A stretch of 35,852 nucleotides of DNA from positions 1-35,852 of the forward strand of contig JAAXZN010000033.1 of the NCBI GenBank assembly GCA_012719855.1, in the 5' to 3' direction. Below are positions 7,800-17,177 of the stretch, piece by piece. Source of the DNA: Serratia liquefaciens (GTDB lineage: Bacteria > Pseudomonadota > Gammaproteobacteria > Enterobacterales > Enterobacteriaceae). Position 1 is the stretch's first letter; each line of letters begins with the position of its first letter. The translations under genes were made by a program, and so were the position numbers. Below the pieces are notes generated by a model. That model did not search any database. It saw only the letters and a program-made list of their open reading frames with translations, and was not told the origin of the DNA.

Positions 7800-7828
7800 A
7801 TCCTAACAATCTGATCAACCCACGTCAA
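7800..7828 (-). promoter_or_regulatory. Sigma-70-like promoter of RNA copy 2
   Basis: On the minus strand TTGACG (7828-7823), a 17-base spacer and TAGGAT (7805-7800) lie 15 bases before the first hairpin. That is the same placement as the promoters of copies 1 and 3, though the surrounding sequence is different. Five of six -35 bases and four of six -10 bases match consensus. Confidence 0.6.
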
Positions 7829-8010
7829 ACAAAGGGATAGACATTTTTCAGTTATTTGATAACTTTCCTCTCAGAAACTAAGTACCGAAAAGTGATCGAT
7901 ATGTCTTATCTAAAGAATAAAGGTTGTATTTTTATGTGTGGAATAGCGTCAGTATTACTCGTCAAAACCTCCCAAGTAAGAACGTTTCGATAAAACATAT
8001 TGAGGGACTA

Positions 8011-8964
8011 ATGGACAATAATAGAAATAAAGATGAAGCGATAAAACATCTGGCATCAGAGTTTAAGATTGATGGATACTCACGACATAATAAAATAAAG
8101 CCGACCAAACAACTGATACAAGATATAGCAGACTCTGTAACATATCTAAAACGTGAAAAAGAGTACGAGGGGAAGAAAAAAGAGTGGAGTATAATTAGCG
8201 CCCTTAATGGCTTAGCTATTTTAGCCATCTTAATATTCATATTCTCCATAAACCGAGATGGCGATTCTGAATACCTAACGAAATGGAAGTTTTATGCGTA
8301 TCTTTTTTCAGTCTTCCTTACGGCAATTTGGATAGGCGTTAACATTGAAAGATTGTTGTTAGTCAGAGAACTCTGGAAATTTGGCATAACAAAAATCATG
8401 ATTTCATTATCATTTACTGCATTACTTGTATTCTCTACAGCATCAGCATCATCTACCATAAATGGTATTTTTGGAATTGATTCATCTCACTTCCCGTTCA
8501 CCAGGAGTATTCTAACTGCATATACTTTTTTCACTTACGCCTCACAGCTTGTTTATGCTTTGTTGATTGCAGCAGCAATTAACATTTTACCAATAGGCTA
8601 TTATCTAAAAAAATTATGGAATAGTGACACTGATAGAGATATCCCATGGGGGTCAATCACCTATATTTTTCTAACTCTCGTGTTCACCTACTTTTCATGG
8701 GGATGGGTAAGTAATAACTTTAATAAAGACACTCTGAATGAGAAAATATATCTCCTTGCTCACCAGCTTGATTTCAATGACAGTAATTTGTGTGTGAACC
8801 TAAGGAACAAAAACGCCAGCGTTATCTTCCTCGGACCAGAGCAAAGACAGGTAATGGTTGATTTTAATACTATTAAACCAGACGATATTTCAAGTTTTGT
8901 TGAGGGTGGCCGAAGCTTCAGACTGGAGATGAAAGATCTCCAGGTTATGCCTTGTTTATATTGA
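8011..8964 (+). CDS. Polytopic membrane protein of unknown function
   Basis: The start at 8011 is chosen over one at 7924 because GAGG lies 6 bases upstream. The 317-residue product begins with about 50 charged residues rich in Lys and Asp. Hydrophobic segments follow near residues 47-62, 80-100, 115-135, 160-190 and 210-228. The C-terminal ~85 residues form a soluble domain (LDFNDSNLCVNLRNKNASV onwards). I recognise no family. The gene is strongly AT-rich compared with the secretion genes, a sign of separate origin. Its place between RNA copy 2 and the end of the transfer operon would suit an exclusion or defence factor, but nothing in the sequence shows this. Confidence 0.75.
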   Translation: MDNNRNKDEAIKHLASEFKIDGYSRHNKIKPTKQLIQDIADSVTYLKREKEYEGKKKEWSIISALNGLAILAILIFIFSINRDGDSEYLTKWKFYAYLFSVFLTAIWIGVNIERLLLVRELWKFGITKIMISLSFTALLVFSTASASSTINGIFGIDSSHFPFTRSILTAYTFFTYASQLVYALLIAAAINILPIGYYLKKLWNSDTDRDIPWGSITYIFLTLVFTYFSWGWVSNNFNKDTLNEKIYLLAHQLDFNDSNLCVNLRNKNASVIFLGPEQRQVMVDFNTIKPDDISSFVEGGRSFRLEMKDLQVMPCLY

Positions 8965-9100
8965 GCGGCTTCCAGTGTATCAAAAAACGAACAACGAATG
9001 CTTCGGCTGCCCACCCGCTTGCCCAAGAACCAGGCAAATAGCCATTGATTGTTATTTAGGCTATGATGAGGTCAGGCTATCATCTGGCTAAGGAGTGATG

Positions 9101-9475
9101 ATGAACGAAACAAAACAGCAGCACGCCTATCAGCGTGGAGTTCGCATGGCGAACCTGTGGAAGCGCCTTAAAGGTACAATTCTGAGATGGGATTCGTTCT
9201 GGGTGTCAAAGGCTCGTAAACACAACCTACCAACTTGGTTGGGCCATGTGCCTATCACATGCTTAGTTGTCATATCAGCCGTTAGTTGTCTAACGGGGGG
9301 ATTACTGGTAGCCGTTATAATTCTGTTTGTTTGGGCATTTATACTGCTCCCGTCCGTTATGGAGTTTCTCAGACCTACAGTGAATGTAAAGGTTACTAAC
9401 TGGGAAGAAAAGAGCCATACATATAACTATGGCTCTAATGGTTCCAACGGTTCGGATGGCTCAACAGGCTCCTAA
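9101..9475 (+). CDS. DUF3742-type ICE membrane protein
   Basis: The 124-residue protein starts at 9101, with AGGAG 5 bases upstream; earlier GTG/ATG codons lie too close to this site. It has a basic N-terminus, two hydrophobic segments (about 45-60 and 62-85) and a low-complexity tail of Asn-Gly-Ser repeats. This fits the DUF3742 proteins that commonly sit, oppositely oriented, at the end of GI-type transfer operons. Its stop codon abuts the stop of the TraG-like gene with no base between them. The role is unknown; an inner membrane location is likely. Confidence 0.75.
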   Translation: MNETKQQHAYQRGVRMANLWKRLKGTILRWDSFWVSKARKHNLPTWLGHVPITCLVVISAVSCLTGGLLVAVIILFVWAFILLPSVMEFLRPTVNVKVTNWEEKSHTYNYGSNGSNGSDGSTGS

Positions 9476-10993
9476 CTATTTTCCTCCTGATGCAATTTTT
9501 GAAGCAGCAGCATCACCTACAAGTCCACCTGTTTGTTGGGACTTAGACGTACCATCAGTCACCATGCGGGACAGTTCGCCAATTCGTACACCAGCCCATG
9601 AGAATGCAGCAAGCCAAATAGCCGGAAGTACAAGAAACATCCCCCCCATAACGATGTTCATGATCAAGTCATCAGAGCTGTTCTGAAAACCGGCCACGTT
9701 CCATCGGCTGTGCGTATCCGACCCGTATAGTGCTTCCAGCAACCAGCTATCCAGCCAGCGCGCCACCTCCCACCAGAACGTCAGGAAATTCAGCGCAAAA
9801 ACCACGAACGTCACGGTGATCACCGTCTTGTACTCGTAAGCTGCGAAGGCAAGGATAAGTGGGATCATGATGTAAACAGCCATCAACAGCACTGCCTGTA
9901 CCATCGGCAGCGCCTGACGCATGGCATCAAACGCCGGATACGCCGCCAAGCTCCCCAGTGCGGTACCACCTGTTGATGCAACACGGTTAACCGAGTTGTC
10001 CAGAGTAAAATCGGCGTTGCCGCCATAACCGGCATAGGCATGCCCTCCCTGGGAGACGGTCAGGTTATCCGGACTGACCAGGCGGCGCACCACCGCCTCT
10101 TTATAGTCCGCGTCCGGTTGACCCATCATCTTCAGCGCAGCGGACATCCGTAGCATCACCCCCGGGTCAACCTGTTTCACCACCCTGGCTTCCAGGCCCG
10201 TCTCACCGGCAGACCACCACTCGCTGCAGGTCGGGTACCCACCCCGCCCGGTGTTTGGCCGGCCACTGTCCCGCGACTCATTCCAGGGGAAGCTGGCACG
10301 CGGTGTTTTCGACTGCAGGTTGTTGTAGTACCCGCCGCTCAGGAAAGTCTTCGACCCCAGCCACTCAATATCGCGCAGCGTGGCCTTGTCAGTCGTTTGT
10401 CCCTGGTCGCGGTTCTGCCAGGTGTACAACGCCAGCGCATAACAGTCGTTGGTGAAGTCCTGCAGCTCCTTCGCCAGGGCCGGGTTATTGACCCGGCTGT
10501 GCTGAACCTCAAAGCGGACTTGTCGCAAGTCCGGGCGACACGGAATACTGGCCACTGCCGCCGCAGTTCCCCCCTTAGACAGTTTATGCACCACCAACCA
10601 CCACACCGGCACCTTCGCCGTCTGGCCGTTCATGCTCGACATGATGTTGGCGTACCCGGTTTCATCCGGCTTTTTGGGTGTCCAGGTACCACAGGTCGCC
10701 GCCCGACTGCTGTCATACTTGATGGTGTCCAGGCTGACATTCATCAACGGCAGGCAACAGGCAAGCATCACGAAGAATGCTCCGTAGAGCAGGTTCTCGA
10801 TGCGCGGCAAGGACAACATCCCCTTGTTGCCTTCGTCCTCCCCCTCTTCGCGGACTTTCAGCCAAATACCAATCACTTTGAACAGCAACGGCAACACAAA
10901 TAGCCCCGTGCTGACCAGTAATTCCCACAGGCCGTTGTTCACGATCCAGCCGAGCAGCGTCAGGAAATACTCCAGATAACTGTTGGTCATCAT
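9476..10993 (-). CDS. TraG N-terminal-like conjugation membrane protein
   Basis: The 505-residue protein has two N-terminal hydrophobic segments (about 15-45 and 68-88) and a large, probably periplasmic, domain with several cysteines (about 90-350). A cluster of membrane segments follows at 360-470. This layout matches the TraG_N family that ends GI-type secretion operons and that in F-like systems acts in mating-pair stabilisation. Two ATG codons in tandem overlap the stop of the preceding gene (ATGATGA), so coupling is likely and 10990 is an alternative start. It is the last gene of the minus-strand transfer operon. Confidence 0.85.
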   Translation of the reverse strand: MMTNSYLEYFLTLLGWIVNNGLWELLVSTGLFVLPLLFKVIGIWLKVREEGEDEGNKGMLSLPRIENLLYGAFFVMLACCLPLMNVSLDTIKYDSSRAATCGTWTPKKPDETGYANIMSSMNGQTAKVPVWWLVVHKLSKGGTAAAVASIPCRPDLRQVRFEVQHSRVNNPALAKELQDFTNDCYALALYTWQNRDQGQTTDKATLRDIEWLGSKTFLSGGYYNNLQSKTPRASFPWNESRDSGRPNTGRGGYPTCSEWWSAGETGLEARVVKQVDPGVMLRMSAALKMMGQPDADYKEAVVRRLVSPDNLTVSQGGHAYAGYGGNADFTLDNSVNRVASTGGTALGSLAAYPAFDAMRQALPMVQAVLLMAVYIMIPLILAFAAYEYKTVITVTFVVFALNFLTFWWEVARWLDSWLLEALYGSDTHSRWNVAGFQNSSDDLIMNIVMGGMFLVLPAIWLAAFSWAGVRIGELSRMVTDGTSKSQQTGGLVGDAAASKIASGGK

Positions 10994-11361
10994 AAGGTCA
11001 GCCCTCCGCCAAAGACGGAGTATTCACACACCAGGGCAAATACCGCGCAGGCGATGGCCATACGCTTGAGGGGCTGCCGGTATTCCGGTTTGCAGCCCGG
11101 CGTATGCCAGGTTTTCCAGAATCCCCAGGCCAGCGCCGCATAAAGCGCCAGGCGCCAGAACAGCCAGCCGTAACGTGTGTTCTGCATCCAGTCACGCAGC
11201 GATGCTGTCTCTCCCGGGTGATTCAGTCCCCAGTGGGCCATCCACAACGCAAACGCCATCGAAGCAACCAACATCGCCAGCAACTGCAGAGCACGCTTTG
11301 TCAACTGGCCAAGCCTGCCACCCCGACGGGTTGGCCAATTTCTCTTTTCAGTTCCAGTCAT
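10990..11361 (-). CDS. Small conjugation-region membrane protein
   Basis: The 123-residue protein starts at 11361, where GGAG lies 8 bases upstream; a longer frame to 11463 would overlap the preceding gene. Three hydrophobic segments are visible (about 26-44, 70-83 and 101-117), with a basic N-terminus (TEKRNWPTRRGGRLG). I do not know a named function. Its place between the TIGR03755-like and TraG-like genes is usual for this operon type and suggests an inner membrane accessory of the transfer channel. Confidence 0.75.
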   Translation of the reverse strand: MTGTEKRNWPTRRGGRLGQLTKRALQLLAMLVASMAFALWMAHWGLNHPGETASLRDWMQNTRYGWLFWRLALYAALAWGFWKTWHTPGCKPEYRQPLKRMAIACAVFALVCEYSVFGGGLTL

Positions 11362-11377
11362 CAACAGGTCTCCACAT

Positions 11378-12859
11378 TTACTGGTCACTTTCCGGTACAG
11401 CCAGCTGATTAAACTTGGCGTCCGGGCTGTCAACCGATTGACGCTGCGGGTTGGTTTCCGCACGGTTGTTCTCGCGATCGATGATGGTCAGCACCGCGTT
11501 GCGGGAAATCTCGCGTTTCATCTCCATCTCGTTTTTCAGCGCCGTGATTTCGCGGTCCAACGCCTCGATACGCCGATCGCCCTCTTCCATCGCCATTTTC
11601 TGGACAGCAGCATTGGGCTCTGACATGCCGGTGGTGACCATACGGCGCATGATAAAGGCCGTTTCAATGGTGTCAGCCATCGCCAGTTCGCTGGCCAGGC
11701 GACCGACCAAGGCAGCATTATCCGGGTCGCGCTGCAGTGCCTTGATGACGCCGGCGGTCACCGCCAGGCTGCCCGTTTTGAGTTTGGCAAGGTTGCCCGA
11801 GGTGGGTTTCTCTGCGCCGTTGACCAGTTTGGCCAACTGCTCGTTATTCTCCTTCGTCGCCTCTTCCAGCATCGGGGCAAAGCCGGTGCCGGCCACGGTA
11901 CTGCCTGGCTGTTCGCTGCCTTCCCCGCTGGTGCATTGCGCCGCATCTTTACAGGTGCGCAGGGAGGAATCCCCCAACACTTTGACCACAGCGGCGGCCG
12001 CTTCTTCACTGCTGGCATATTTGGCACAGGCACCGCCGGTGCAGCTACTGCCGGATACGCTGGAGGTACTGGTGACCGGCAGCGCATTCATCATGTTGTA
12101 GCCGGCGGCCGCCAGGTCGTGCGTTGGCTTGATGGCAGGCTGGCCGGCACCACCCCGCTTTTGACCGCCGATCCAGGTCTGGCCGGATTGTCCGGTCACT
12201 TTCTCCGTGGCATTCATCGACCGCACCGCATCGGCATCCCCGTTATTGATCAGGCTCTTGGCTTCTTCCATCGCGGCGGCCTGGCTCCAGCCGCCGGAGT
12301 CCGCCATATCCATCATCCGCTTGGAGAGGTTCTGACAATTCAGCTGTGCCTTGTCGAACGCGACACCGCCCTGCAGCACCCCGTTGGTCAGCATTTCATA
12401 CAGTCCCGGGTTGGCTCGCTGGATAGCCATCGCCGGCAGGCTGGCCACCGCACCGGTAGCCCCCTGGATAACACTGCCCATCAGGTTCTTGAAGCCGTCC
12501 GTCACCCCGTTGAGCTGGTTGCCAATGGTGGTCTTCAAGTCGAAATTGCCGCACATCAAATCCGAGCTCCAGCCCAGGTTCATACCCAGCCGCTGCATGT
12601 TGCCGCGCGTCGCCGGCTGTGAAATCACCGAGCCACCGCCCAGGGAGTAGAACAATTTGTCCGAGACTGCGCCGCTGGCGCTCTTCCCGTACCCCACATT
12701 GCTGTCATTCACCTGGGGCAACGAAATGCCAAACAGGGTGCCGTTATCATCATTGTCGTCAGCGTGTGCGTTCACGCCGGCCAGCGCCAGGCTGCCGGCA
12801 ATCAGCAGAGACAGCAGGCTGCGCCGTCCCAAAAGAGATTTATTCATCGTGTTATTCAT
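11378..12859 (-). CDS. ICE conjugation protein, TIGR03755-like (TraH-like)
   Basis: The 493-residue protein has a clear signal peptide (LLSLLIAGSLALAGVNAHA). It matches the PFL_4711/TIGR03755 family of exported proteins in PFGI-1-type ICEs, which are placed like TraH of F. The mature protein has paired cysteines near 265-275 and 310-320 (SCTGGACAKY, CKDAAQC) and a C-terminal coiled coil (about 425-465). It is probably a periplasmic part of the mating-pair apparatus. GAGG lies 8 bases before the ATG, and the next gene starts 16 bases after the stop. Confidence 0.85.
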   Translation of the reverse strand: MNNTMNKSLLGRRSLLSLLIAGSLALAGVNAHADDNDDNGTLFGISLPQVNDSNVGYGKSASGAVSDKLFYSLGGGSVISQPATRGNMQRLGMNLGWSSDLMCGNFDLKTTIGNQLNGVTDGFKNLMGSVIQGATGAVASLPAMAIQRANPGLYEMLTNGVLQGGVAFDKAQLNCQNLSKRMMDMADSGGWSQAAAMEEAKSLINNGDADAVRSMNATEKVTGQSGQTWIGGQKRGGAGQPAIKPTHDLAAAGYNMMNALPVTSTSSVSGSSCTGGACAKYASSEEAAAAVVKVLGDSSLRTCKDAAQCTSGEGSEQPGSTVAGTGFAPMLEEATKENNEQLAKLVNGAEKPTSGNLAKLKTGSLAVTAGVIKALQRDPDNAALVGRLASELAMADTIETAFIMRRMVTTGMSEPNAAVQKMAMEEGDRRIEALDREITALKNEMEMKREISRNAVLTIIDRENNRAETNPQRQSVDSPDAKFNQLAVPESDQ

Positions 12860-12869
12860 CGTTTATGCC

Positions 12870-13877
12870 TCAAAAATCCGTGCTGTAGAGGAAACGCTGC
12901 CCGCGGCGCTGGCAGCAGCTGTAGGGTTGCCACAGGGCAAAGGCAGCGTTCGCATCCGCTGCCGGCGGATGGTCGCCGTCCGGGAACACCGCGCAGGACT
13001 GACTCAGTTGCGGCGCCAGGCGCTGCCACTTGTGGTTACTGGTACCGGTATTTTCCTGAACTGCACCTGGTGGCCAATACCCTTCCGAGCGCTGTCCCAT
13101 CAGGGGCTGATAGACATGGGGCTGGCCAGAACGGGTGATGATGTCCGCCACCCGCTGCGCCACCAGGGCGCCGGCCTTGTCGTCATCGACCTGGGTCACA
13201 AATCCCGATCGGGGATAGACGTTGCCCCACATATTCGCGGCCGCCTGACTGCCGACCTCACGCTGACCGGGGATCAACGCCTCCGGGTACAGCGATTCGG
13301 GCATACCGGTACGCCATGCCAGACTATCCAGTGTGCTGAGGAAATACGGCACAAAAGGGGTCGCCGCAGAGCGGCACGAATAGCCGGCAATACTACCGCC
13401 AATCAGGGACGTCGCCGGATGGCCAATGGCATCGGCATACTTGAAGTGGAGATTGGTTTTACGTTGCCCGGGCGTTTTCCGCTCGTTGTTGCCGCCGCCG
13501 GCGGACACGCCACTCAACGCGCTGGTGATACTGCTTTCCAACCCGCCGGCGGCCTGGCTCACCATCGACATTTCACGCCAGGGATTGCCTCCCTGGGTGT
13601 TGTACGCCGACACCACAGCTTCCGGGATAAAGTGGGTGACTTTGACGGAGGTCCGCACCTTGCAGCCAAACGGCGTACACAGCAGCCAATAACAAATGCC
13701 GCTGACGCGCCAGCTGATACAGGCCTGCGATACAGCACTCGCGACAATCTGCGCGCTGTTGAGCGCAGCGTTCGCTGCCGGCACGCTGGCCGCGGACAAC
13801 AACATGGCCACACTGAGGGATTTAAGGGTAAGGCGGGGTTGCCCAAGAGACACCCCATACAAGGGGGGTTGCTGCAT
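12870..13877 (-). CDS. ICE conjugation protein, TIGR03756-like (TraU-like)
   Basis: The 335-residue protein has a signal-like hydrophobic segment (about 17-38, ending AANA) and several cysteines (CISWRVSGICYWLLC at about 52-66). This is characteristic of TraU-like exported proteins needed for mating pair formation. It lies between the TIGR03757- and TIGR03755-like genes in the canonical order. The start follows the preceding stop by one base. Disulfide formation in the periplasm is inferred from the cysteines. Confidence 0.85.
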   Translation of the reverse strand: MQQPPLYGVSLGQPRLTLKSLSVAMLLSAASVPAANAALNSAQIVASAVSQACISWRVSGICYWLLCTPFGCKVRTSVKVTHFIPEAVVSAYNTQGGNPWREMSMVSQAAGGLESSITSALSGVSAGGGNNERKTPGQRKTNLHFKYADAIGHPATSLIGGSIAGYSCRSAATPFVPYFLSTLDSLAWRTGMPESLYPEALIPGQREVGSQAAANMWGNVYPRSGFVTQVDDDKAGALVAQRVADIITRSGQPHVYQPLMGQRSEGYWPPGAVQENTGTSNHKWQRLAPQLSQSCAVFPDGDHPPAADANAAFALWQPYSCCQRRGQRFLYSTDF

Positions 13878-13878
13878 A

Positions 13879-14283
13879 TCACTGCCCCCCTTGTGACTGG
13901 GCGCGCAGTGCCGTTGCCTGGGCTACGTCAGCCGTGCCATACACCACATCCGTATCGTCAAATACGACGGCCGGCACTTTTGTAATGCCGATTTCCCAGG
14001 CACGCACCACAGCACGGTAGACCGTGGCCAGCTCCTGTTCATGAGCCTGCCATTGCGGTGATTGCAGCACGGCTTTAGCCTGGCGTTCTGCGTCATCAGG
14101 GTTCGACGACAGCTCTCCAAACGTCTGCGCCTGCAACTGTTCAGGACCGTCAAGATAAATAACGGATACAGAGGCATCGACGTTAGTCGGGGGATGGTGG
14201 GAATCGGTATAGAGTACCGTGCCGGCAAGCACCGACTCCGGCATCAGCAGAGGAAATAACGTCAGCAACGTGCTGATTTTCAT
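13879..14283 (-). CDS. ICE conjugation protein, TIGR03757-like
   Basis: The start at 14283 has AGGAG 8 bases upstream and gives a 134-residue protein with a signal peptide (LLTLFPLLMPESVLAG). A longer frame from 14313 would place ten polar residues before it. The fold looks thioredoxin-like and small, without a CxxC motif (KVPAVVFDDTDVVYG resembles a cis-Pro region). The family is DUF1525/TIGR03757 of GI-type ICEs. It is the first gene after the ATPase insertion and needs either its own promoter in 14314-14492 or read-through. Confidence 0.8.
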   Translation of the reverse strand: MKISTLLTLFPLLMPESVLAGTVLYTDSHHPPTNVDASVSVIYLDGPEQLQAQTFGELSSNPDDAERQAKAVLQSPQWQAHEQELATVYRAVVRAWEIGITKVPAVVFDDTDVVYGTADVAQATALRAQSQGGQ

Positions 14284-14298
14284 GACCTGTACTCCTGC

Positions 14299-14313
14299 AT
14301 GGATTGAATCCAT
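14299..14313. repeat. 15-base palindrome before the TIGR03757-like gene
   Basis: ATGGATT-G-AATCCAT is a perfect 7+7 palindrome just upstream of the ribosome site of the gene starting at 14283. It could be an operator for the part of the transfer operon cut off by the inserted ATPase gene, or mark the insertion edge. No second copy was seen at the other side of the insert. Confidence 0.35.
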
Positions 14314-14492
14314 ACAGGGTGCTATGGGCAGCTCAGAAAGGCAGCAAAGAAGTCTTTATTGGATTATGAAAATTTATTGATCAACACAACAAAACCAACA
14401 GTAATTCACTTTAGAGCAGAGTTCTTCTATAGATATTGAGATAGGGTTTTGCTAGCTTGCCAATACACATACTTTCTAAAGGGAGTTAAGCT

Positions 14493-17063
14493 ATGGACGT
14501 TCAAGACGAAATTCGTTCGTGGTTGTTAGGACAACAGGAATGGTTTCAAGAAGCAGCCGATAGACTCATAAATAATGGTCCATTAACTACAATGGATTTG
14601 TCAGATCTCGTTGCTCTGTTGAAAACACCTGAAGGTCAAAAGGTGACTAAACACCGCACCTTTGCAAGTCTGATGCAACCCTCGCTTATAGTTGAAGAGC
14701 TTAGTTTAAAACGTATTGAAGGTGTTTATGGTATTGAAAACCTAGGGCCACGGCAGCCTCTGGACTTCGGGACGGGAAATCTGACCGTAATTTATGGTCA
14801 TAATGGCTCAGGCAAATCCAGCTATACACGAGTATTGAAAAAAGTCTCAGGTAAGCCACGAGCCGTTGACTTGAAAGCGAATGTGTTTCTGCAACCACCG
14901 CAGGAACGCAAATGCCAAATCACGTATCAATTGAATGGTGTAACTAGCACTACCGAATGGCACGTAGGAAGCGCGCCAATCGAGGAGCTAAAGGCCATAG
15001 ACATATTTGATAGCGACGAAGCAAACCATTATCTAAGCGCTGAAAGTACAGCGACCTACATCCCTTCGATCGTAGGATTGTTCGAAAGACTTGCCGCAGA
15101 AATTGAGAAAATCAGAGCGCTGCTGGATGCTGAACAAGCAAAACTTATTAGCTCATTACCAACTCTCCCACCCATATACCAACAGTGTGAAATTGCCAAT
15201 ACTTATAAAGTGCTATCTAACGCGACCCAAACTACGATTGCTGCAATTACTAATTGGACTGCTGAACAAGAACAGCAACTCAAAGAGTTAGATGAACGCC
15301 TTAAAGCTCAAGATCCTATAGCGCTGGCCAGGCAAAAGCGCGCGACTAAAGCTGAAGTACAGCAACTTATTACCAAGCTCACACAAACCTCAAGGGAATA
15401 TGGGATTGATAATTTGGAGGCAATCCGAGCCCTCAGAAAGTCGGCAATAGAAAAACGCAACATTGCCATTGAGAGTGGTAAAGTACAGGCCTCAGTACTT
15501 GATGGAATAGGTACGCCGACATGGCGTGCAATGTGGGAAGCAGCAAGAGAATTCTCAGCTATACCTTACCCAAGTTCACAATTTCCAGTTACAGTCGACG
15601 CCCGTTGCATTCTTTGCCAACAAGAGCTCACAACAGAGGCACAACAACGGCTTACGGACTTCGAGACATTTGTTAACACCAAGCTCGAAGGGGACGCAAA
15701 AACTGCTGAAACTCTCTATCAATCAGCATTGAAACAGCTTCCTTCTGATATCACTGAACAGCAAGTTCATACTCTATGTATCGCAACAGGTCTGTCAGAT
15801 GATTGGAAAAATTATCTCTGGAAAACTTGGCAGCATACCTCGCAATCGCTTCTTGCGTTACAGTCCCACGAAAATACTCAACGTGCTCAACCAGTTGAAG
15901 ACCTAAAGGAAAATTTAGCCAACCTTGTAACTTATCGTGACAGCTTAGAAGCTCAGGCTATTCAGCATGAATTAGATGCACAGAAATTCGACAGGGTTAA
16001 AGCAAGTAATGAAAAGCTCGGATTAGAAGCGAAAAAATGGGTAGCGGAGCAAAAAGGTGCTATTGAAACCGAGGTTGAGCGGTTCAAAAAACATGCGGCT
16101 TATGATACATGGAAAGCACTTACAGGTTCCCGACCTGTGTCACTGAAATCTGCGGAAATAACGCAAAAAGTCGTCACTGAAGCGTACGTTGCAAGATTTA
16201 ATCGCGAACTACAATCCCTCGGAGCTCCCCGGATACAAGTCGAACTAGTAAAAACTAGAACACAAAATGCCCGAGTGCTTCACCAGCTACGCCTGAAAGG
16301 TGTTCAAAACGACAAACCTCAGAATATACTCAGTGAAGGTGAAAGAAGAATTATTTCCCTTGCAGCTTTTCTGGCCGACGTTTCGGACAAACCAGGCGCT
16401 GCGCCATTTGTATTCGACGATCCAATTTCATCTCTCGATAATGATTTTGAGTGGCATGTAGCCTGCAGACTAGTTGAACTAGCCAAAAGCCGGCAGGTTC
16501 TTGTCCTTACTCACCGACTATCGCTATATGGTGCATTGGAAGATGTGGCAAAAAAAGCTGGAGAAGCGTGGAAGGATACTCATTATCACCCTATGTGTAT
16601 CGAGGCTTATGCAGGCATCGCAGGTCATCCGGCAGCGCAAGACGTCTGGAATGCGAATACTAAGAAAGCCAATAATATTCTTCTCACGCGGCTAGATGCC
16701 GCAAGAAAAGCCGGTGAAGCTGGGGGTGGGGTAGCATATAGGGCTTTGGCCCAAGGAGTTTGCAGCGATTTTCGTAAACTGGTAGAGCGCTCTGTAGAGG
16801 AAGACTTACTCAATAAGGTAGTTCTACGACATCGAAGGAGTGTGACAACTGATCGCCGCCTTAGCGGTGTTCGTCAAATATCTGTCGAGGACTGCAAGTT
16901 GATCGATGACCTCATGACCAAGTACAGTTGTTATGAGCACAGCCAGTCAACCGAAGTACCTGCTATAATTCCAGAAGAGCCAGAACTTCGCGCTGATATC
17001 GAGTCGCTCAAGACGTGGCGAGATAATTTGAAAGCCAAACGAGATAAAATCATCACAGCTTAG
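14493..17063 (+). CDS. Zinc-hook AAA/ABC ATPase, RloC-like, probable defence nuclease
   Basis: The 856-residue protein has Walker A GHNGSGKS (102-109), a long coiled-coil middle (about 195-330 and 385-540) split by a Rad50-like CILC zinc hook (372-375), the ABC signature LSEGE (613-617), Walker B FVFDDP (639-644) and a switch histidine (TH, 673-674). After the ATPase the C-terminal ~180 residues include R761-x3-E765, then H780 and H816 (YSCYEHS). This resembles the Arg-Glu-His arrangement of the PrrC/RloC anticodon nucleases, which cut tRNA during phage infection. The ATPase and hook are certain; the nuclease assignment is inference. The gene is AT-rich, runs against the flanking transfer genes and has AGGGAG 8 bases upstream, so it is inserted cargo. 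Confidence 0.8.
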   Translation: MDVQDEIRSWLLGQQEWFQEAADRLINNGPLTTMDLSDLVALLKTPEGQKVTKHRTFASLMQPSLIVEELSLKRIEGVYGIENLGPRQPLDFGTGNLTVIYGHNGSGKSSYTRVLKKVSGKPRAVDLKANVFLQPPQERKCQITYQLNGVTSTTEWHVGSAPIEELKAIDIFDSDEANHYLSAESTATYIPSIVGLFERLAAEIEKIRALLDAEQAKLISSLPTLPPIYQQCEIANTYKVLSNATQTTIAAITNWTAEQEQQLKELDERLKAQDPIALARQKRATKAEVQQLITKLTQTSREYGIDNLEAIRALRKSAIEKRNIAIESGKVQASVLDGIGTPTWRAMWEAAREFSAIPYPSSQFPVTVDARCILCQQELTTEAQQRLTDFETFVNTKLEGDAKTAETLYQSALKQLPSDITEQQVHTLCIATGLSDDWKNYLWKTWQHTSQSLLALQSHENTQRAQPVEDLKENLANLVTYRDSLEAQAIQHELDAQKFDRVKASNEKLGLEAKKWVAEQKGAIETEVERFKKHAAYDTWKALTGSRPVSLKSAEITQKVVTEAYVARFNRELQSLGAPRIQVELVKTRTQNARVLHQLRLKGVQNDKPQNILSEGERRIISLAAFLADVSDKPGAAPFVFDDPISSLDNDFEWHVACRLVELAKSRQVLVLTHRLSLYGALEDVAKKAGEAWKDTHYHPMCIEAYAGIAGHPAAQDVWNANTKKANNILLTRLDAARKAGEAGGGVAYRALAQGVCSDFRKLVERSVEEDLLNKVVLRHRRSVTTDRRLSGVRQISVEDCKLIDDLMTKYSCYEHSQSTEVPAIIPEEPELRADIESLKTWRDNLKAKRDKIITA

Positions 17064-17110
17064 TAATATTAATAGTCGAAATTACTATTTCATTGCTGAC
17101 TTTATAAGTG

Positions 17111-17152
17111 AAATAATCCGGAATATTCTCGAACAGAATAACCGGATTATTT
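17111..17152. terminator. Bidirectional terminator hairpin
   Basis: AAATAATCCGG (17111-17121) pairs perfectly with CCGGATTATTT (17142-17152), and an inner ATTCT/AGAAT adds to the stem. It lies after the plus-strand ATPase gene, with TTTCTGTTCT following. In the other direction it faces the end of the VirB4-like operon segment at 17178. Confidence 0.75.
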
Positions 17153-17177
17153 CTGTTCTATATTTATCCCCCCTCCA

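Noticed and set aside
7503-7840. Plus-strand frames of 75-85 codons over RNA copy 2
   Set aside because: Several overlapping frames exist at once, none has a ribosome site, and the peptides simply translate the structured repeat. The same applies at 34874-35056.
12657-13985. 442-codon plus-strand frame
   Set aside because: Antisense shadow of the TraU-like gene; it also crosses the start regions of neighbouring minus-strand genes.
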